Shown piece after piece: positions 1 through 6,714 of a DNA stretch of 8,698 bases. A program made the position numbers and the translations under genes. Source of the stretch: UBA7692 sp033578915 (GTDB taxonomy: Bacteria; Bacteroidota; Bacteroidia; Chitinophagales; LD1); NCBI GenBank assembly GCA_033578915.1, contig JAVQWQ010000101.1:1-8698 (forward strand). Reading direction: 5' to 3'. Each line of letters opens with the position of its first letter. The stretch's first letter is position 1. The notes under the pieces were generated by a model. That model searched no databases. It saw nothing but the letters and a program-made list of their open reading frames with translations, and was not told the origin of the DNA.

Positions 1-1
1 G

Positions 2-1360
2 AAACAAAGCCCGTCTCCTCATACTTGTGCTTACATTGTTTATTATGCTTTGCCCAACGGCAATGCTCAGCCTTTTGATACTGTATATGGCCGTTCTAGT
101 ACCAGCGTGATTGACCCTGTTGCAGACCCTTCGGCATCATCTGTCGCATTCACGGTTTCTGCGGCAGATTGTTGCAGCAAGATAAGTTCTTTCAATACCA
201 AACCGCAGCGCTCCATGTTGCTTACTTATTCCACTTCTCAATGTGAGCGCAGCGTAAACCTACGTTGGACACGATATGAAAATTGGGAAGGAGGCGTGAA
301 AGAATACCGCATTCTGGTAAGTAAAAATCTTGGCCCTTTTGTAGTAGCTGGAGTAAATGATACGGCTGCGCAGGTTTTTTCTTATAGCGACTTTAATGAC
401 GGTGATTCATTGTGTTTCAGCATACAAGCAGTAAATTCAAAAGACACTAACATCCGCGCGCATTCCAATTATGTGTGTTTTGTGCCTCAAATAGTGCAAT
501 CGCCCGATTATTTACACCCTATTAATGCTACAGTAAATCTTGACAATACAATTGATATTAGCTGGTTGGTAGATCCAAAAGCCGAACTAACGTTATACCA
601 GGTAGAGGTGGGCAACAACGGCTCGCAGTTTAATTTACTGCAACAATATAATGTGCCTTCCCCGCTTGTAACAATTGAAACATATAATGATAGGCAATCG
701 AATCCGCAAAATAGCGCCTTATACTATAGAATCAAGGCAGTAGATAGTTGTAACACTAAATATATATCCCAGGATTCTATTAAAACGATTTATCTTTCAG
801 CGGAGCTTCTCGACTATTACTCTGCAGGTTTACAGTGGAACGATTTTGCTGCGCGTTTTTCTACAATATTATACTGGAATTTGTACAGAAATTTTGGTTC
901 TGGCCCATTGCAGCTTTATCGCACTATCCCTGTTGGAACTAACACATTAGTAGATTCTCTGCATTCTTTATTAAGTGAGAAAGGAACTTTTTGCTACAGG
1001 ATTGAAGCGGTTTATGAGATAAATATTCCAGGAGTGTATAACGATACGCTAAGTAGTTTTTCTAATGTGTTTTGCCTTGAACACCGTCCGGTGATTTATA
1101 TACCTAATGCATTTGTCCCGGATGGAGTAAATAGTATTTTTAAGCCTACTATTATTTTTGGCTCTCCGGCAAACTATAGTATGACAATATGGAATCGTTG
1201 GGGGGCTAAAATTTTTGAAAGCAACTCACCGGATATTGGCTGGGATGGGACTCATGACGGCCAACCTGCCCAGATGGGCGCTTATGGTTATCTGATCCGT
1301 TTCACTGCTTCTGATGGTGTGAAAGTAGAGCGAAAAGGTATGGTGCTTCTTGTTAGATAA
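2..1360 (+). CDS. Secreted fibronectin-III-like protein with type IX secretion (type B) C-terminal sorting domain, 5'-truncated
   Basis: The frame is open from base 2 to the TAA at 1358-1360, so the N-terminus lies outside the window. A TTG at 50 is unlikely to be the start, because the residues before it already read as a beta-sandwich strand (TCAYIVYYALPNG). At least three fibronectin-III-like repeats can be seen: around nt 254-480 (VNLRWTRY, then GGVKEYRILVS and CFSIQAVN), around 520-800 (TIDISWLVDP, then YYRIKAVD) and around 830-1080 (LQWNDFA, then FCYRIEAVYE). The last 90 residues, from about nt 1091, match the gliding-motility-associated C-terminal domain: YIPNAFVPDG, then NRWGAKIFES, GWDGTHDGQ, GAYGYLIRF and the terminal KGMVLLVR. 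In Bacteroidota this domain sends proteins through the type IX system to the cell surface or medium. The family is often large and adhesin-like; the ligand here is unknown. The PNAFVPDG motif is somewhat degenerate compared with the usual FTPNGDG form. Confidence 0.9.
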   Translation, partial: KQSPSPHTCAYIVYYALPNGNAQPFDTVYGRSSTSVIDPVADPSASSVAFTVSAADCCSKISSFNTKPQRSMLLTYSTSQCERSVNLRWTRYENWEGGVKEYRILVSKNLGPFVVAGVNDTAAQVFSYSDFNDGDSLCFSIQAVNSKDTNIRAHSNYVCFVPQIVQSPDYLHPINATVNLDNTIDISWLVDPKAELTLYQVEVGNNGSQFNLLQQYNVPSPLVTIETYNDRQSNPQNSALYYRIKAVDSCNTKYISQDSIKTIYLSAELLDYYSAGLQWNDFAARFSTILYWNLYRNFGSGPLQLYRTIPVGTNTLVDSLHSLLSEKGTFCYRIEAVYEINIPGVYNDTLSSFSNVFCLEHRPVIYIPNAFVPDGVNSIFKPTIIFGSPANYSMTIWNRWGAKIFESNSPDIGWDGTHDGQPAQMGAYGYLIRFTASDGVKVERKGMVLLVR

Positions 1361-1464
1361 ACAAAATCTTCTTAGATTGATAAAAGACTTTTTTGCTTTC
1401 TTTTCTTAAGGCCCTCGAGATATTGCTACGCTTTTTTTCTCCTTGTTGGTTTGCCATTTATTTG

Positions 1465-2136
1465 TCATAAACTAAATAAACTACTGCCGATTCTTATCAT
1501 CGTGCTGCCGCAATGCAGCGCTATGAGGTAGTCGTTGCTCATGCCCATGGATATTTCTTTGAATTGAGTGTTATTTTCAAAATAGCTTACTTTTAGTTCA
1601 TCAAAGATTTTTTTTAATAGCCTGAACTCCTTTTCTATTTGTATTTTATCGTTTGTGTTGGTAGCCATGCCCATAACACCGCATATTTTTATATTCTTCA
1701 TGTTGTGAAATTCATCGCTGTTTAATAATTGATGTGCTTCTTCAATAGATAATCCATATTTACTCTCTTCTTTTGCGATGTGGAATTGTAAAAGGCATGG
1801 AAGTACACGGCCGAAGCGCATCGCTTGTTTGTTGATTTCGGAGAGCAAGCGCCCGCTATCAACGGAGTGAATCAGGCTTATGAAAGGGACAATATATTTG
1901 ACTTTATTGGTTTGAAGGTGTCCGATGAAGTGCCATTCTATATCGCCCGGAAGCTCAGGCTTTTTATTACAGAGTTCCTGTACTCTGTTTTCTCCAAATA
2001 TTCTTTGTCCGGCTTCATATAATTTAATTATTTTATCATTCGGTTGGAGCTTAGAAACAGCAACAAGCCTTGCACCAAAGCGTTCGCATTCTTTTTGAAT
2101 ATCATAAAAAGCTTTTATGTTCACTGTATAGTTCAT
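1465..2136 (-). CDS. yggS: YggS/PLPBP-family pyridoxal 5'-phosphate-binding protein
   Basis: At 223 residues this is the usual length for the YggS (PLPBP, COG0325) family, a single-domain alanine-racemase-like TIM barrel. These cytosolic proteins bind PLP and help to balance vitamin B6 and amino-acid/keto-acid pools; no robust enzymatic activity is known. Family motifs occur in order: VAVSK with the PLP lysine at K29, FGENRVQE at 48-55, WHFIGHLQTNK at 68-78, SMGMSNDY at 196-203, and the phosphate-binding STMIRIGSSLF near the C-terminus (211-221). The ATG start at 2136 places K29 where the family has it. That ATG overlaps the ATG of the divergent lipoprotein gene, so there is no intergenic space. 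A TATTTTTG element 4 nt upstream suggests a very short or absent leader. The gene is convergent with the secreted protein gene, with 104 bp between their stops. Confidence 0.95.
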   Translation of the reverse strand: MNYTVNIKAFYDIQKECERFGARLVAVSKLQPNDKIIKLYEAGQRIFGENRVQELCNKKPELPGDIEWHFIGHLQTNKVKYIVPFISLIHSVDSGRLLSEINKQAMRFGRVLPCLLQFHIAKEESKYGLSIEEAHQLLNSDEFHNMKNIKICGVMGMATNTNDKIQIEKEFRLLKKIFDELKVSYFENNTQFKEISMGMSNDYLIALHCGSTMIRIGSSLFSL

Positions 2137-2494
2137 GCTTCAAAAATATTCGATATTCGTCTTGTTATACTTTTTATCAGCCTGTCGCTGGAGTTCAGAA
2201 AAAATCCCGGAGCATATCATTCCATATTCTAAAATGCAAAACATTTTGCTTGATATCCACCTGGCAGATGCTATAGCCTCGCGTGAAGCGATTTCAGAAG
2301 ATGTTCAAAAAAGGAACACTTTAAGTTTGTATCATTCCATATTTGAAAAACATCAGATAAGCTCCAAACAATTTCAAGAAAGCTTTAATTATTATCTTCT
2401 CCATCCTCAACTGCTCGACAGCATGTATGTAAATATTGTCATTGAAATCAGCAAGAAACAAGCTGAAGTAGAATCAAAGTCGTATGCAAGGTAG
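2135..2494 (+). CDS. DUF4296-type lipoprotein
   Basis: This is a 119-residue protein with a lipoprotein signal: a short basic start (MLQK), a hydrophobic stretch at 5-16, and the lipobox LSAC with the lipidated cysteine at C17. The mature part carries the DUF4296 signature, IPEHIIPYSKM followed by LLDIHLADA at about 24-46. Here the family pattern is a proline-rich entry followed by a D-I-H-L-A-D-A helix. DUF4296 proteins are small, Bacteroidota-restricted lipoproteins of unknown function, probably in the periplasm or outer membrane. The rest is predicted helical (YHSIFEKHQISSKQFQES and the following segment). The start codon overlaps that of yggS on the other strand. The last 11 bases overlap the start of the GH16-like gene in another frame, which implies co-transcription and probably translational coupling. 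I saw no convincing promoter; any would lie inside yggS. Confidence 0.85.
   Translation: MLQKYSIFVLLYFLSACRWSSEKIPEHIIPYSKMQNILLDIHLADAIASREAISEDVQKRNTLSLYHSIFEKHQISSKQFQESFNYYLLHPQLLDSMYVNIVIEISKKQAEVESKSYAR
2141..2148 (-). promoter_or_regulatory. Candidate Bacteroidota -7 element (TAnnTTTG) for yggS
   Basis: On the minus strand these bases read TATTTTTG, a full match to the Bacteroidota -7 consensus TAnnTTTG. They end 4 nt before the yggS ATG, so transcription would begin at or next to the start codon. No TTG or TTTG is present 17-23 nt further upstream, which weakens the call. The element lies inside codons 3-5 of the divergent lipoprotein gene and overlaps a 7-bp tandem repeat (ATATTCG twice, 2146-2159). 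Confidence 0.35.
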
Positions 2495-4229
2495 TCATAT
2501 TCTCCGCTGGACCGTAGTGGGCGCTTTGGTTGCCGCTTGTTTAATTTTTTTGGTTGCAGAAAAAGAAACTACGAGCAAATTAGATAGCGAGAAGGCTTTT
2601 TACGACAATGCCTTACTTTTAATACAACTTCCTGTTAGATACTATCACACAAAAAAATTAAATAGTTCTTTTCCTGAACTGGTTAATTATAAAGATACTT
2701 TCAAGCAGTTGGAATGTGGTTTGCAGGTGAAATTTTTACCCTTAGGGCATAGCCCGGATTTATGTCTTCATTATAGGCATATTTACAGTCCTCGCTGTGT
2801 TTATCATTATTCTGATACTGTTTACAAGTATGCAGAAGTTGCCTTTCCTAACCCTTGTTTAAGTTCAGATAAAAGCGTTCGTGCTATAGCCGAAGTAATA
2901 AACACTATACCAGAGGAAAAAACTTTTTTTCTAAGGCTCTTTTATCAAAATACCAGTTACTGGTATGATGTTAAAAATCTAAGCGATTCTATTAAAGTCA
3001 GAGATAATTACTACGGTGCTTCTGATGTATTTCAAATCACTTTAAAGCCTCATGAAAAAACAAAAGTCTTTATACCATATCAAATATCCCTTGATCCTAA
3101 GGATGAAACAGACGATGATGCCCAGATACCTGCAAGGCCGGGCAACTATGAATTCTTATTGCTTGCTGCAACGGATACTTTAAGTAATTTATTTAGCGCA
3201 AAAACAGATTGGAAAGAGGTGAACCCATTTTTTGAGATGAGACACGACCAAGCATTTCGCCACAAATCCAATATAGCGTACATTGGCCCAAGACATTTTA
3301 AATTTACCTTTTTGGAAGAGGCCTTTGATGGAACAAACGATACGGTACTCGGCCATTTATATATTCCGTTTCATAAGACAGAGAAAAAGCTATGCGACAC
3401 CTGCACCGGTTGGTTTAAAGACATTATCAGTGAAAGCTGGAAACACGAAGATTTTTACACCGGCAGCATTGCTAAGGCTCCAATGATAAAAGCAGAGTAC
3501 GGTCAGCGCAAAGAAAACGTTCGTGTAACTCCTTACGGAATAGAGCTTCTTATTCCCGGCTCCACTCCAAAACTAAAACAAAAAACCTGGGGCGAATTCA
3601 AGATGGGGCAGGTGTTTAAATACGGCCATATTACTATTCGCGCCAAGCTAGCACCTATGATTGGAAGAGGGGGAAGGCCAAATGGCATCATACACAACAT
3701 TTGGTTATATCAATTAACCCCCGATCCGATAGACACAACAAATCCATATCATTACTTGCGCGACCCGCAGTGGAATACTCAACTATATGAAATTGATTTT
3801 GAAGTGTGGAGCTCAACACGTTTATGGCAAGCCTGGGACAGGATGTGTAATATAAACTATGCAGTGGTAGATTATATGCGAAACCCAAATGTGCTTCTCA
3901 AGCCGGGCGAGGAGAGATGGACAGGAAAATATGCCATAGATCGTTTTCCTGAACGTTCTGCTAATATTTTGGGCGAAGATCTTCCTCCTTCATGGTTTGA
4001 GCGATTTCACACCTTTGAGGTGCGATGGGAACCACAGCAAATTCGAATGTGGGTTGACGGAAAAGAAACTGCACATTTTACTCCAGAATATTGTGCTATT
4101 CCGGATAAACACATGTTTTTATGGATAGGAAGCCCGATCTATCAAGACGGTACGTATTACGCACAGCCATATATCCCGTTTACCGAAACGGATAAAAAAA
4201 CAATTGTGAGCTACATAAAAATTGAATGA
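2484..4229 (+). CDS. Membrane-anchored GH16-like glycoside hydrolase with a long unassigned N-terminal region
   Basis: The protein has 581 residues. Residues 8-25 form a hydrophobic signal-anchor or signal peptide. It contains a lipobox-like V-A-A-C ending at C19, but hydrophobic residues continue after it, so a transmembrane anchor is at least as likely as a lipoprotein. Residues about 30-300 match no family I recognise and look beta-rich, possibly one or two Ig-like modules, with a CxxC at C304/C307. From about 310 the sequence follows the GH16 (concanavalin-like) pattern: VFKYGHITIRAKL near 377-389, the active-site strand EIDFE at 436-440 (E436 nucleophile, D438, E440 acid/base by family analogy), RWEPQQIRMWVDGK, and a closing IVSYIKIE strand like the usual VDWVRVY. 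All three catalytic acids are present. The E-x-D-x-E form without an extra residue is the regular-strand type seen in licheninases and xyloglucan-active enzymes. The substrate is unknown, probably a beta-glucan or galactan. It overlaps the DUF4296 gene by 11 bp. Confidence 0.82.
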   Translation: MQGSHILRWTVVGALVAACLIFLVAEKETTSKLDSEKAFYDNALLLIQLPVRYYHTKKLNSSFPELVNYKDTFKQLECGLQVKFLPLGHSPDLCLHYRHIYSPRCVYHYSDTVYKYAEVAFPNPCLSSDKSVRAIAEVINTIPEEKTFFLRLFYQNTSYWYDVKNLSDSIKVRDNYYGASDVFQITLKPHEKTKVFIPYQISLDPKDETDDDAQIPARPGNYEFLLLAATDTLSNLFSAKTDWKEVNPFFEMRHDQAFRHKSNIAYIGPRHFKFTFLEEAFDGTNDTVLGHLYIPFHKTEKKLCDTCTGWFKDIISESWKHEDFYTGSIAKAPMIKAEYGQRKENVRVTPYGIELLIPGSTPKLKQKTWGEFKMGQVFKYGHITIRAKLAPMIGRGGRPNGIIHNIWLYQLTPDPIDTTNPYHYLRDPQWNTQLYEIDFEVWSSTRLWQAWDRMCNINYAVVDYMRNPNVLLKPGEERWTGKYAIDRFPERSANILGEDLPPSWFERFHTFEVRWEPQQIRMWVDGKETAHFTPEYCAIPDKHMFLWIGSPIYQDGTYYAQPYIPFTETDKKTIVSYIKIE

Positions 4230-4240
4230 ATGACTAACAT

Positions 4241-5272
4241 TTATTGTATTGTTAAAATGTCTCTGGCAGTCTTTTTACCTTGCACATAGTATTTCCACAA
4301 CACGCTTTTTTTATACATCGTGAAGGGAAGTTTATTTGGCAGGCGTATTCCTTTTCTCTTTTTTACAAGCGCGAATACAGAAGCATAAAATGCGAAATGG
4401 GCTTTGATGACGGCCCAAACCGGCGCTATACTCTTCTCTTTAAAAAACATGTAAATAGCAGCAAGGCCATCTAAAATCAGTCGTTGAGGTAATATCAAAA
4501 TGAGCCAGGTGGCAGGCAAATTTTTAGTGAGCACAAATAAGTTATTTCTAAAATTCAAGAAAACCTTTTGTGGATTTTGATAATTTAAAGTTCCTCCGCC
4601 TATATGATATACTCTTGACTGTGGGCAGCTCCAAACTTCATAGCCTGAACGCAATATTCGCCAGCAGAAATCAATTTCTTCCTGATGAGCAAAAAAATCG
4701 CCATCGAATCCACCCAGCCGGTGAAATACAGTTGCATCCACGATAAAACAGGCCCCACTTGCCCAGAACACAGGCTGCTGTTCGTTGTATTGTCCATCAT
4801 CTTTTTCTATATGGTCAAAAACTCTACCTAAGCAAAACGGATATCCTAAAATATCCATGTGCCCTCCTGCTGCCCCCGCATATTCAAAATAATCTCTTCG
4901 GTTAAAGTCGAGAATTTTTGGTTGTGCGGCTGCAATTTTTTCATCGCTTTTTACTATGTTAATCAAGGGTTGAAGCCAATCTTTAGTTACTTCTACATCT
5001 GAGTTTAGCAGTACATAATAATCAGCTTTTATTTGCCTAAGCGCCTGATTGTAGCCCTCAGCATAGCCGTAATTTTTATCAAATTTAATGATTGTTATTT
5101 CAGGAAAATTTTCTTGTAAAAAACTTACAGAATCATCTGTAGAAGCATTGTCGGCTACATATATTTTTGTCCAATAATCAACGGTGTATTTAACTACAGA
5201 AGGAAGAAAGCGCTCCAGATATTTTCTTCCGTTATAATTAAGGATTACAACTGCTGCTATCGGATGCTCCAT
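4241..5272 (-). CDS. Family 2 glycosyltransferase (rhamnosyltransferase-like GT-A)
   Basis: This is a 343-residue cytosolic or membrane-associated GT2 enzyme that transfers a sugar from a nucleotide-sugar donor, probably to a glycan or lipid-linked acceptor. GT-A motifs appear in order: AAVVILNYNG at 6-15, ADNASTDDSV at 40-49, NYGYAEGYNQAL at 67-78, the LLNSDVEV metal/nucleotide motif (N-S-D at 90-92), WASGACFIV at 170-178, and the acceptor/base motif EEIDFCWR at 198-205. Hydrophobic segments at about 254-277 and 283-303 suggest membrane attachment at the C-terminal end, as in many WbbL/rhamnosyltransferase-like proteins. The ATG lies 1 bp after the stop of the methyltransferase gene, so the two are almost certainly co-transcribed. 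It is convergent with the GH16-like gene, with 11 bp between stops. The sugar and acceptor cannot be named from sequence. Confidence 0.92.
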   Translation of the reverse strand: MEHPIAAVVILNYNGRKYLERFLPSVVKYTVDYWTKIYVADNASTDDSVSFLQENFPEITIIKFDKNYGYAEGYNQALRQIKADYYVLLNSDVEVTKDWLQPLINIVKSDEKIAAAQPKILDFNRRDYFEYAGAAGGHMDILGYPFCLGRVFDHIEKDDGQYNEQQPVFWASGACFIVDATVFHRLGGFDGDFFAHQEEIDFCWRILRSGYEVWSCPQSRVYHIGGGTLNYQNPQKVFLNFRNNLFVLTKNLPATWLILILPQRLILDGLAAIYMFFKEKSIAPVWAVIKAHFAFYASVFALVKKRKGIRLPNKLPFTMYKKSVLWKYYVQGKKTARDILTIQ

Positions 5273-5273
5273 G

Positions 5274-6005
5274 TTATGCGTTGCGGGTAGCTACAATCAC
5301 TATTTGTGCTCCGAAGTATTTTTTCAAAGGCCAAAACAGCTCTAAAAAAGGTTGAAAAAAGTAAATTATCTTGGCCGGTATCGTAGGAAAGAAAAAAGGA
5401 ACAAAACCAATAACAGTTAGCGATTCTACTTTGAGGCCCTTTTCTCTGCACCAACGTTTAAGAGTTGCTTGAGAAAATGAACGCTCCTCGTGTTCAATGT
5501 GGTATCGAGATGTTTTTTCGATGATTTTAAGGATGGGATTGTTTCCATTCGGCTCAATAATGATGAGTTTTTTGGCTATTCTGGCTGCATTTTCTATTGC
5601 CAAAGGTGGATCTGTGAGATGGTGCAACACACCTCTGATAACACCTACATCAAACTCTTCCTGTGGCAAAGAATTCGCATCGAGTAAGTTGGCTACCCGA
5701 AAATCAATTCCCGAATGTTTTTGTCTGGCTAATTCAATTGCCTGATGAGCAGGATCGAATCCGCTTATTTTTAAGTCCAGGCGAGCCTGAGCAATCTCGG
5801 CAGTATAAGTCCCATCACCGCAACCTATATCAATCAGCGTTTTGGCATCACCAATGAGCTTAAGCGTTTCTTGTGTTTGCCTCAGGTTTGCTACATAAGA
5901 AGAATAGGGAGCATTTTGAGTATAGCGATACCCTTTATTCTCCAGCACATCTTTGTTGAAAACGCTTACGTTCTTCTTTTCCAGTACCAAAGGCTTATCT
6001 TTCAT
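5274..6005 (-). CDS. Class I SAM-dependent methyltransferase
   Basis: This is a 243-residue Rossmann-fold methyltransferase. Motif I is LIDIGCGDGTYT at 57-68 and the motif II acidic residue is D84 (SGFDP). Motif IV-like FDVGVIRGVLHHL spans 118-130, followed by KLIIIEPNG at 146-154. The N-terminal block VFNKDVLENKGYRYT is typical of small-molecule or glycan methyltransferases of this type. Residues about 199-228 are unusually hydrophobic and aromatic (FVPFFFPTIP, IIYFFQPF), suggesting contact with the membrane or a lipid-linked substrate. The frame extends 16 codons upstream to a TTG at 6053, but I chose the ATG at 6005: it is the first ATG, and the TTG would sit inside the palindrome at 6050-6065. 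It is followed after 1 bp by the GT2 gene, so modification of a surface glycan or its polyprenyl carrier is a reasonable inference. A one-mismatch -7 element (TATCTTCG, 6010-6017) lies 4 nt before the ATG. Confidence 0.88.
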   Translation of the reverse strand: MKDKPLVLEKKNVSVFNKDVLENKGYRYTQNAPYSSYVANLRQTQETLKLIGDAKTLIDIGCGDGTYTAEIAQARLDLKISGFDPAHQAIELARQKHSGIDFRVANLLDANSLPQEEFDVGVIRGVLHHLTDPPLAIENAARIAKKLIIIEPNGNNPILKIIEKTSRYHIEHEERSFSQATLKRWCREKGLKVESLTVIGFVPFFFPTIPAKIIYFFQPFLELFWPLKKYFGAQIVIVATRNA

Positions 6006-6049
6006 AATACGAAGATATAAATTATTGCGCCTCTTTGCTTTTATGGTTT

Positions 6050-6065
6050 CCAAACGTTTGTTTGG
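6050..6065. promoter_or_regulatory. Palindromic candidate operator between the methyltransferase and tetR genes
   Basis: The bases read CCAAAC-GTTT-GTTTGG, an exact 6-bp inverted repeat around a 4-base spacer. It also contains a shorter perfect palindrome, CAAACGTTTG, at 6051-6060. It overlaps the TTTG -33 element of the tetR promoter and lies 45 bp upstream of the methyltransferase ATG. That is where an autoregulating TetR protein would bind to control both divergent transcripts. The symmetry is seen in the sequence; binding is inferred. Confidence 0.4.
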
Positions 6066-6090
6066 TAAATAATCTGATTTTATATTTTTG
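6061..6090 (+). promoter_or_regulatory. Bacteroidota-type promoter for the tetR-family gene
   Basis: A TTTG at 6061-6064 is followed after 18 nt by TATTTTTG at 6083-6090. This matches the Bacteroidota sigma-factor consensus TTTG / 17-23 nt / TAnnTTTG in both boxes. The -7 box ends 19 nt before the tetR ATG, giving a leader of roughly 15 nt. The -33 box overlaps the candidate operator. Confidence 0.55.
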
Positions 6091-6109
6091 ACTAAAACAT
6101 AATCAACGC

Positions 6110-6712
6110 ATGCCTAAGCAAAAAGTGGATGAACAATACATTATTATACAATCGCTGATTCTTTTCAGACAGAGAAGCTACCACAATACCAGCATGAGCG
6201 ACATAGCAGAGGCTTGTGGTATCCTAAAGGGCAGCCTATATCACTATTTTAAAAGCAAGGAGGAACTGATGGAAAAGGTAATACGCTATGTGCATAAATA
6301 TTTCAAAGATGAGGTGTTTTCTAAAGCATACGAGAAGGGCTTAACCGCGGAGGAGCGTTTTAAAAATATGATTAAAGCCGCAGAGAAAATTTTCTACGAT
6401 AATAAAACAGGAAAATTATACGGCAACATGGGCGTAGAAAGCGCCTTGGTAATACCTGAATTCAATCCGATTATCAGAGAATTTTTTCAGGATTTCTTTA
6501 ATGCCGTTAAGCACATATACAGCGAAAAATATCCTGAAGAAATTGCTATTGAACTAGCGGAGCGCAGTGTGGCCGAGGTTGAGGGAAGCATAATGATGTC
6601 GAGAATTTTTAACGACAACAGCTACATCAAAAATACTCACAAACGACTTTTGCTCAGGCTAGGTAAAAATAAACCTGTATCAAAGCAGCCCGCAAAATAC
6701 ATCACATCATAG
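6110..6712 (+). CDS. TetR-family transcriptional regulator
   Basis: At 200 residues the protein has normal TetR length. The N-terminal DNA-binding domain shows the classic helix-turn-helix at 28-47 (TSMSDIAEACGILKGSLYHY, closed by the FKSKEEL that begins helix 4). The C-terminal ligand/dimerisation half is all-helical; part of it (NKTGKLYGNMGVESA, then FNPIIREFFQDFF) resembles the C-terminal domain of TetR repressors that sense small organic or fatty-acid-like compounds. The ligand is unknown. The ATG at 6110 sits 19 nt after a strong TAnnTTTG box with no Shine-Dalgarno, which is normal for the phylum. It is divergent from the methyltransferase-GT2 pair and convergent with the acyl-CoA reductase (2 bp between stops). 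The palindrome in its promoter suggests autorepression and possibly control of the divergent pair. Confidence 0.93.
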   Translation: MPKQKVDEQYIIIQSLILFRQRSYHNTSMSDIAEACGILKGSLYHYFKSKEELMEKVIRYVHKYFKDEVFSKAYEKGLTAEERFKNMIKAAEKIFYDNKTGKLYGNMGVESALVIPEFNPIIREFFQDFFNAVKHIYSEKYPEEIAIELAERSVAEVEGSIMMSRIFNDNSYIKNTHKRLLLRLGKNKPVSKQPAKYITS

Positions 6713-6714
6713 TC

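Noticed and set aside
1365..1378. Hairpin AATCT-TCTT-AGATT downstream of the secreted protein gene, as a terminator
   Set aside because: The stem is only 5 AT-rich base pairs, and the nearest T-run starts more than 10 bases later, so it does not meet a usual intrinsic terminator.
1429..1437. T-run after the secreted protein gene as a second terminator candidate
   Set aside because: No inverted repeat precedes it in the 104-bp convergent gap.
1608..1615. Run of eight T (A8 in yggS) as a phase-variation or slippage site
   Set aside because: The frame is intact and encodes L-K-K-I without disruption. Such runs are expected in AT-rich coding DNA.
1825..2022. Plus-strand reading frame opposite yggS
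   Set aside because: It is a shadow of a well-supported gene, and its translation shows no domain or signal features.
2107..2116. Palindrome AAAAGCTTTT near the yggS/DUF4296 start as an operator
   Set aside because: It is AT-rich, lies within yggS codons for K-A-F, and no regulator gene is adjacent. Chance is sufficient.
2095..2123. TTG-N18-TATGTTCA as promoter of the DUF4296 gene
   Set aside because: The -7 box deviates at two of the fixed positions, and the segment is inside yggS. Too weak to list.
4235..4254. Inverted repeat TAACA...TGTTA at the GH16/GT2 convergent junction as a bidirectional terminator
   Set aside because: The stem is five AT-rich pairs with a 10-base loop, and no adequate T-run follows in either direction.
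6006..6053. Upstream TTG start for the methyltransferase (16 more residues)
   Set aside because: It is a TTG inside the palindrome, and the added basic residues do not match the usual N-terminus. The ATG at 6005 is simpler.
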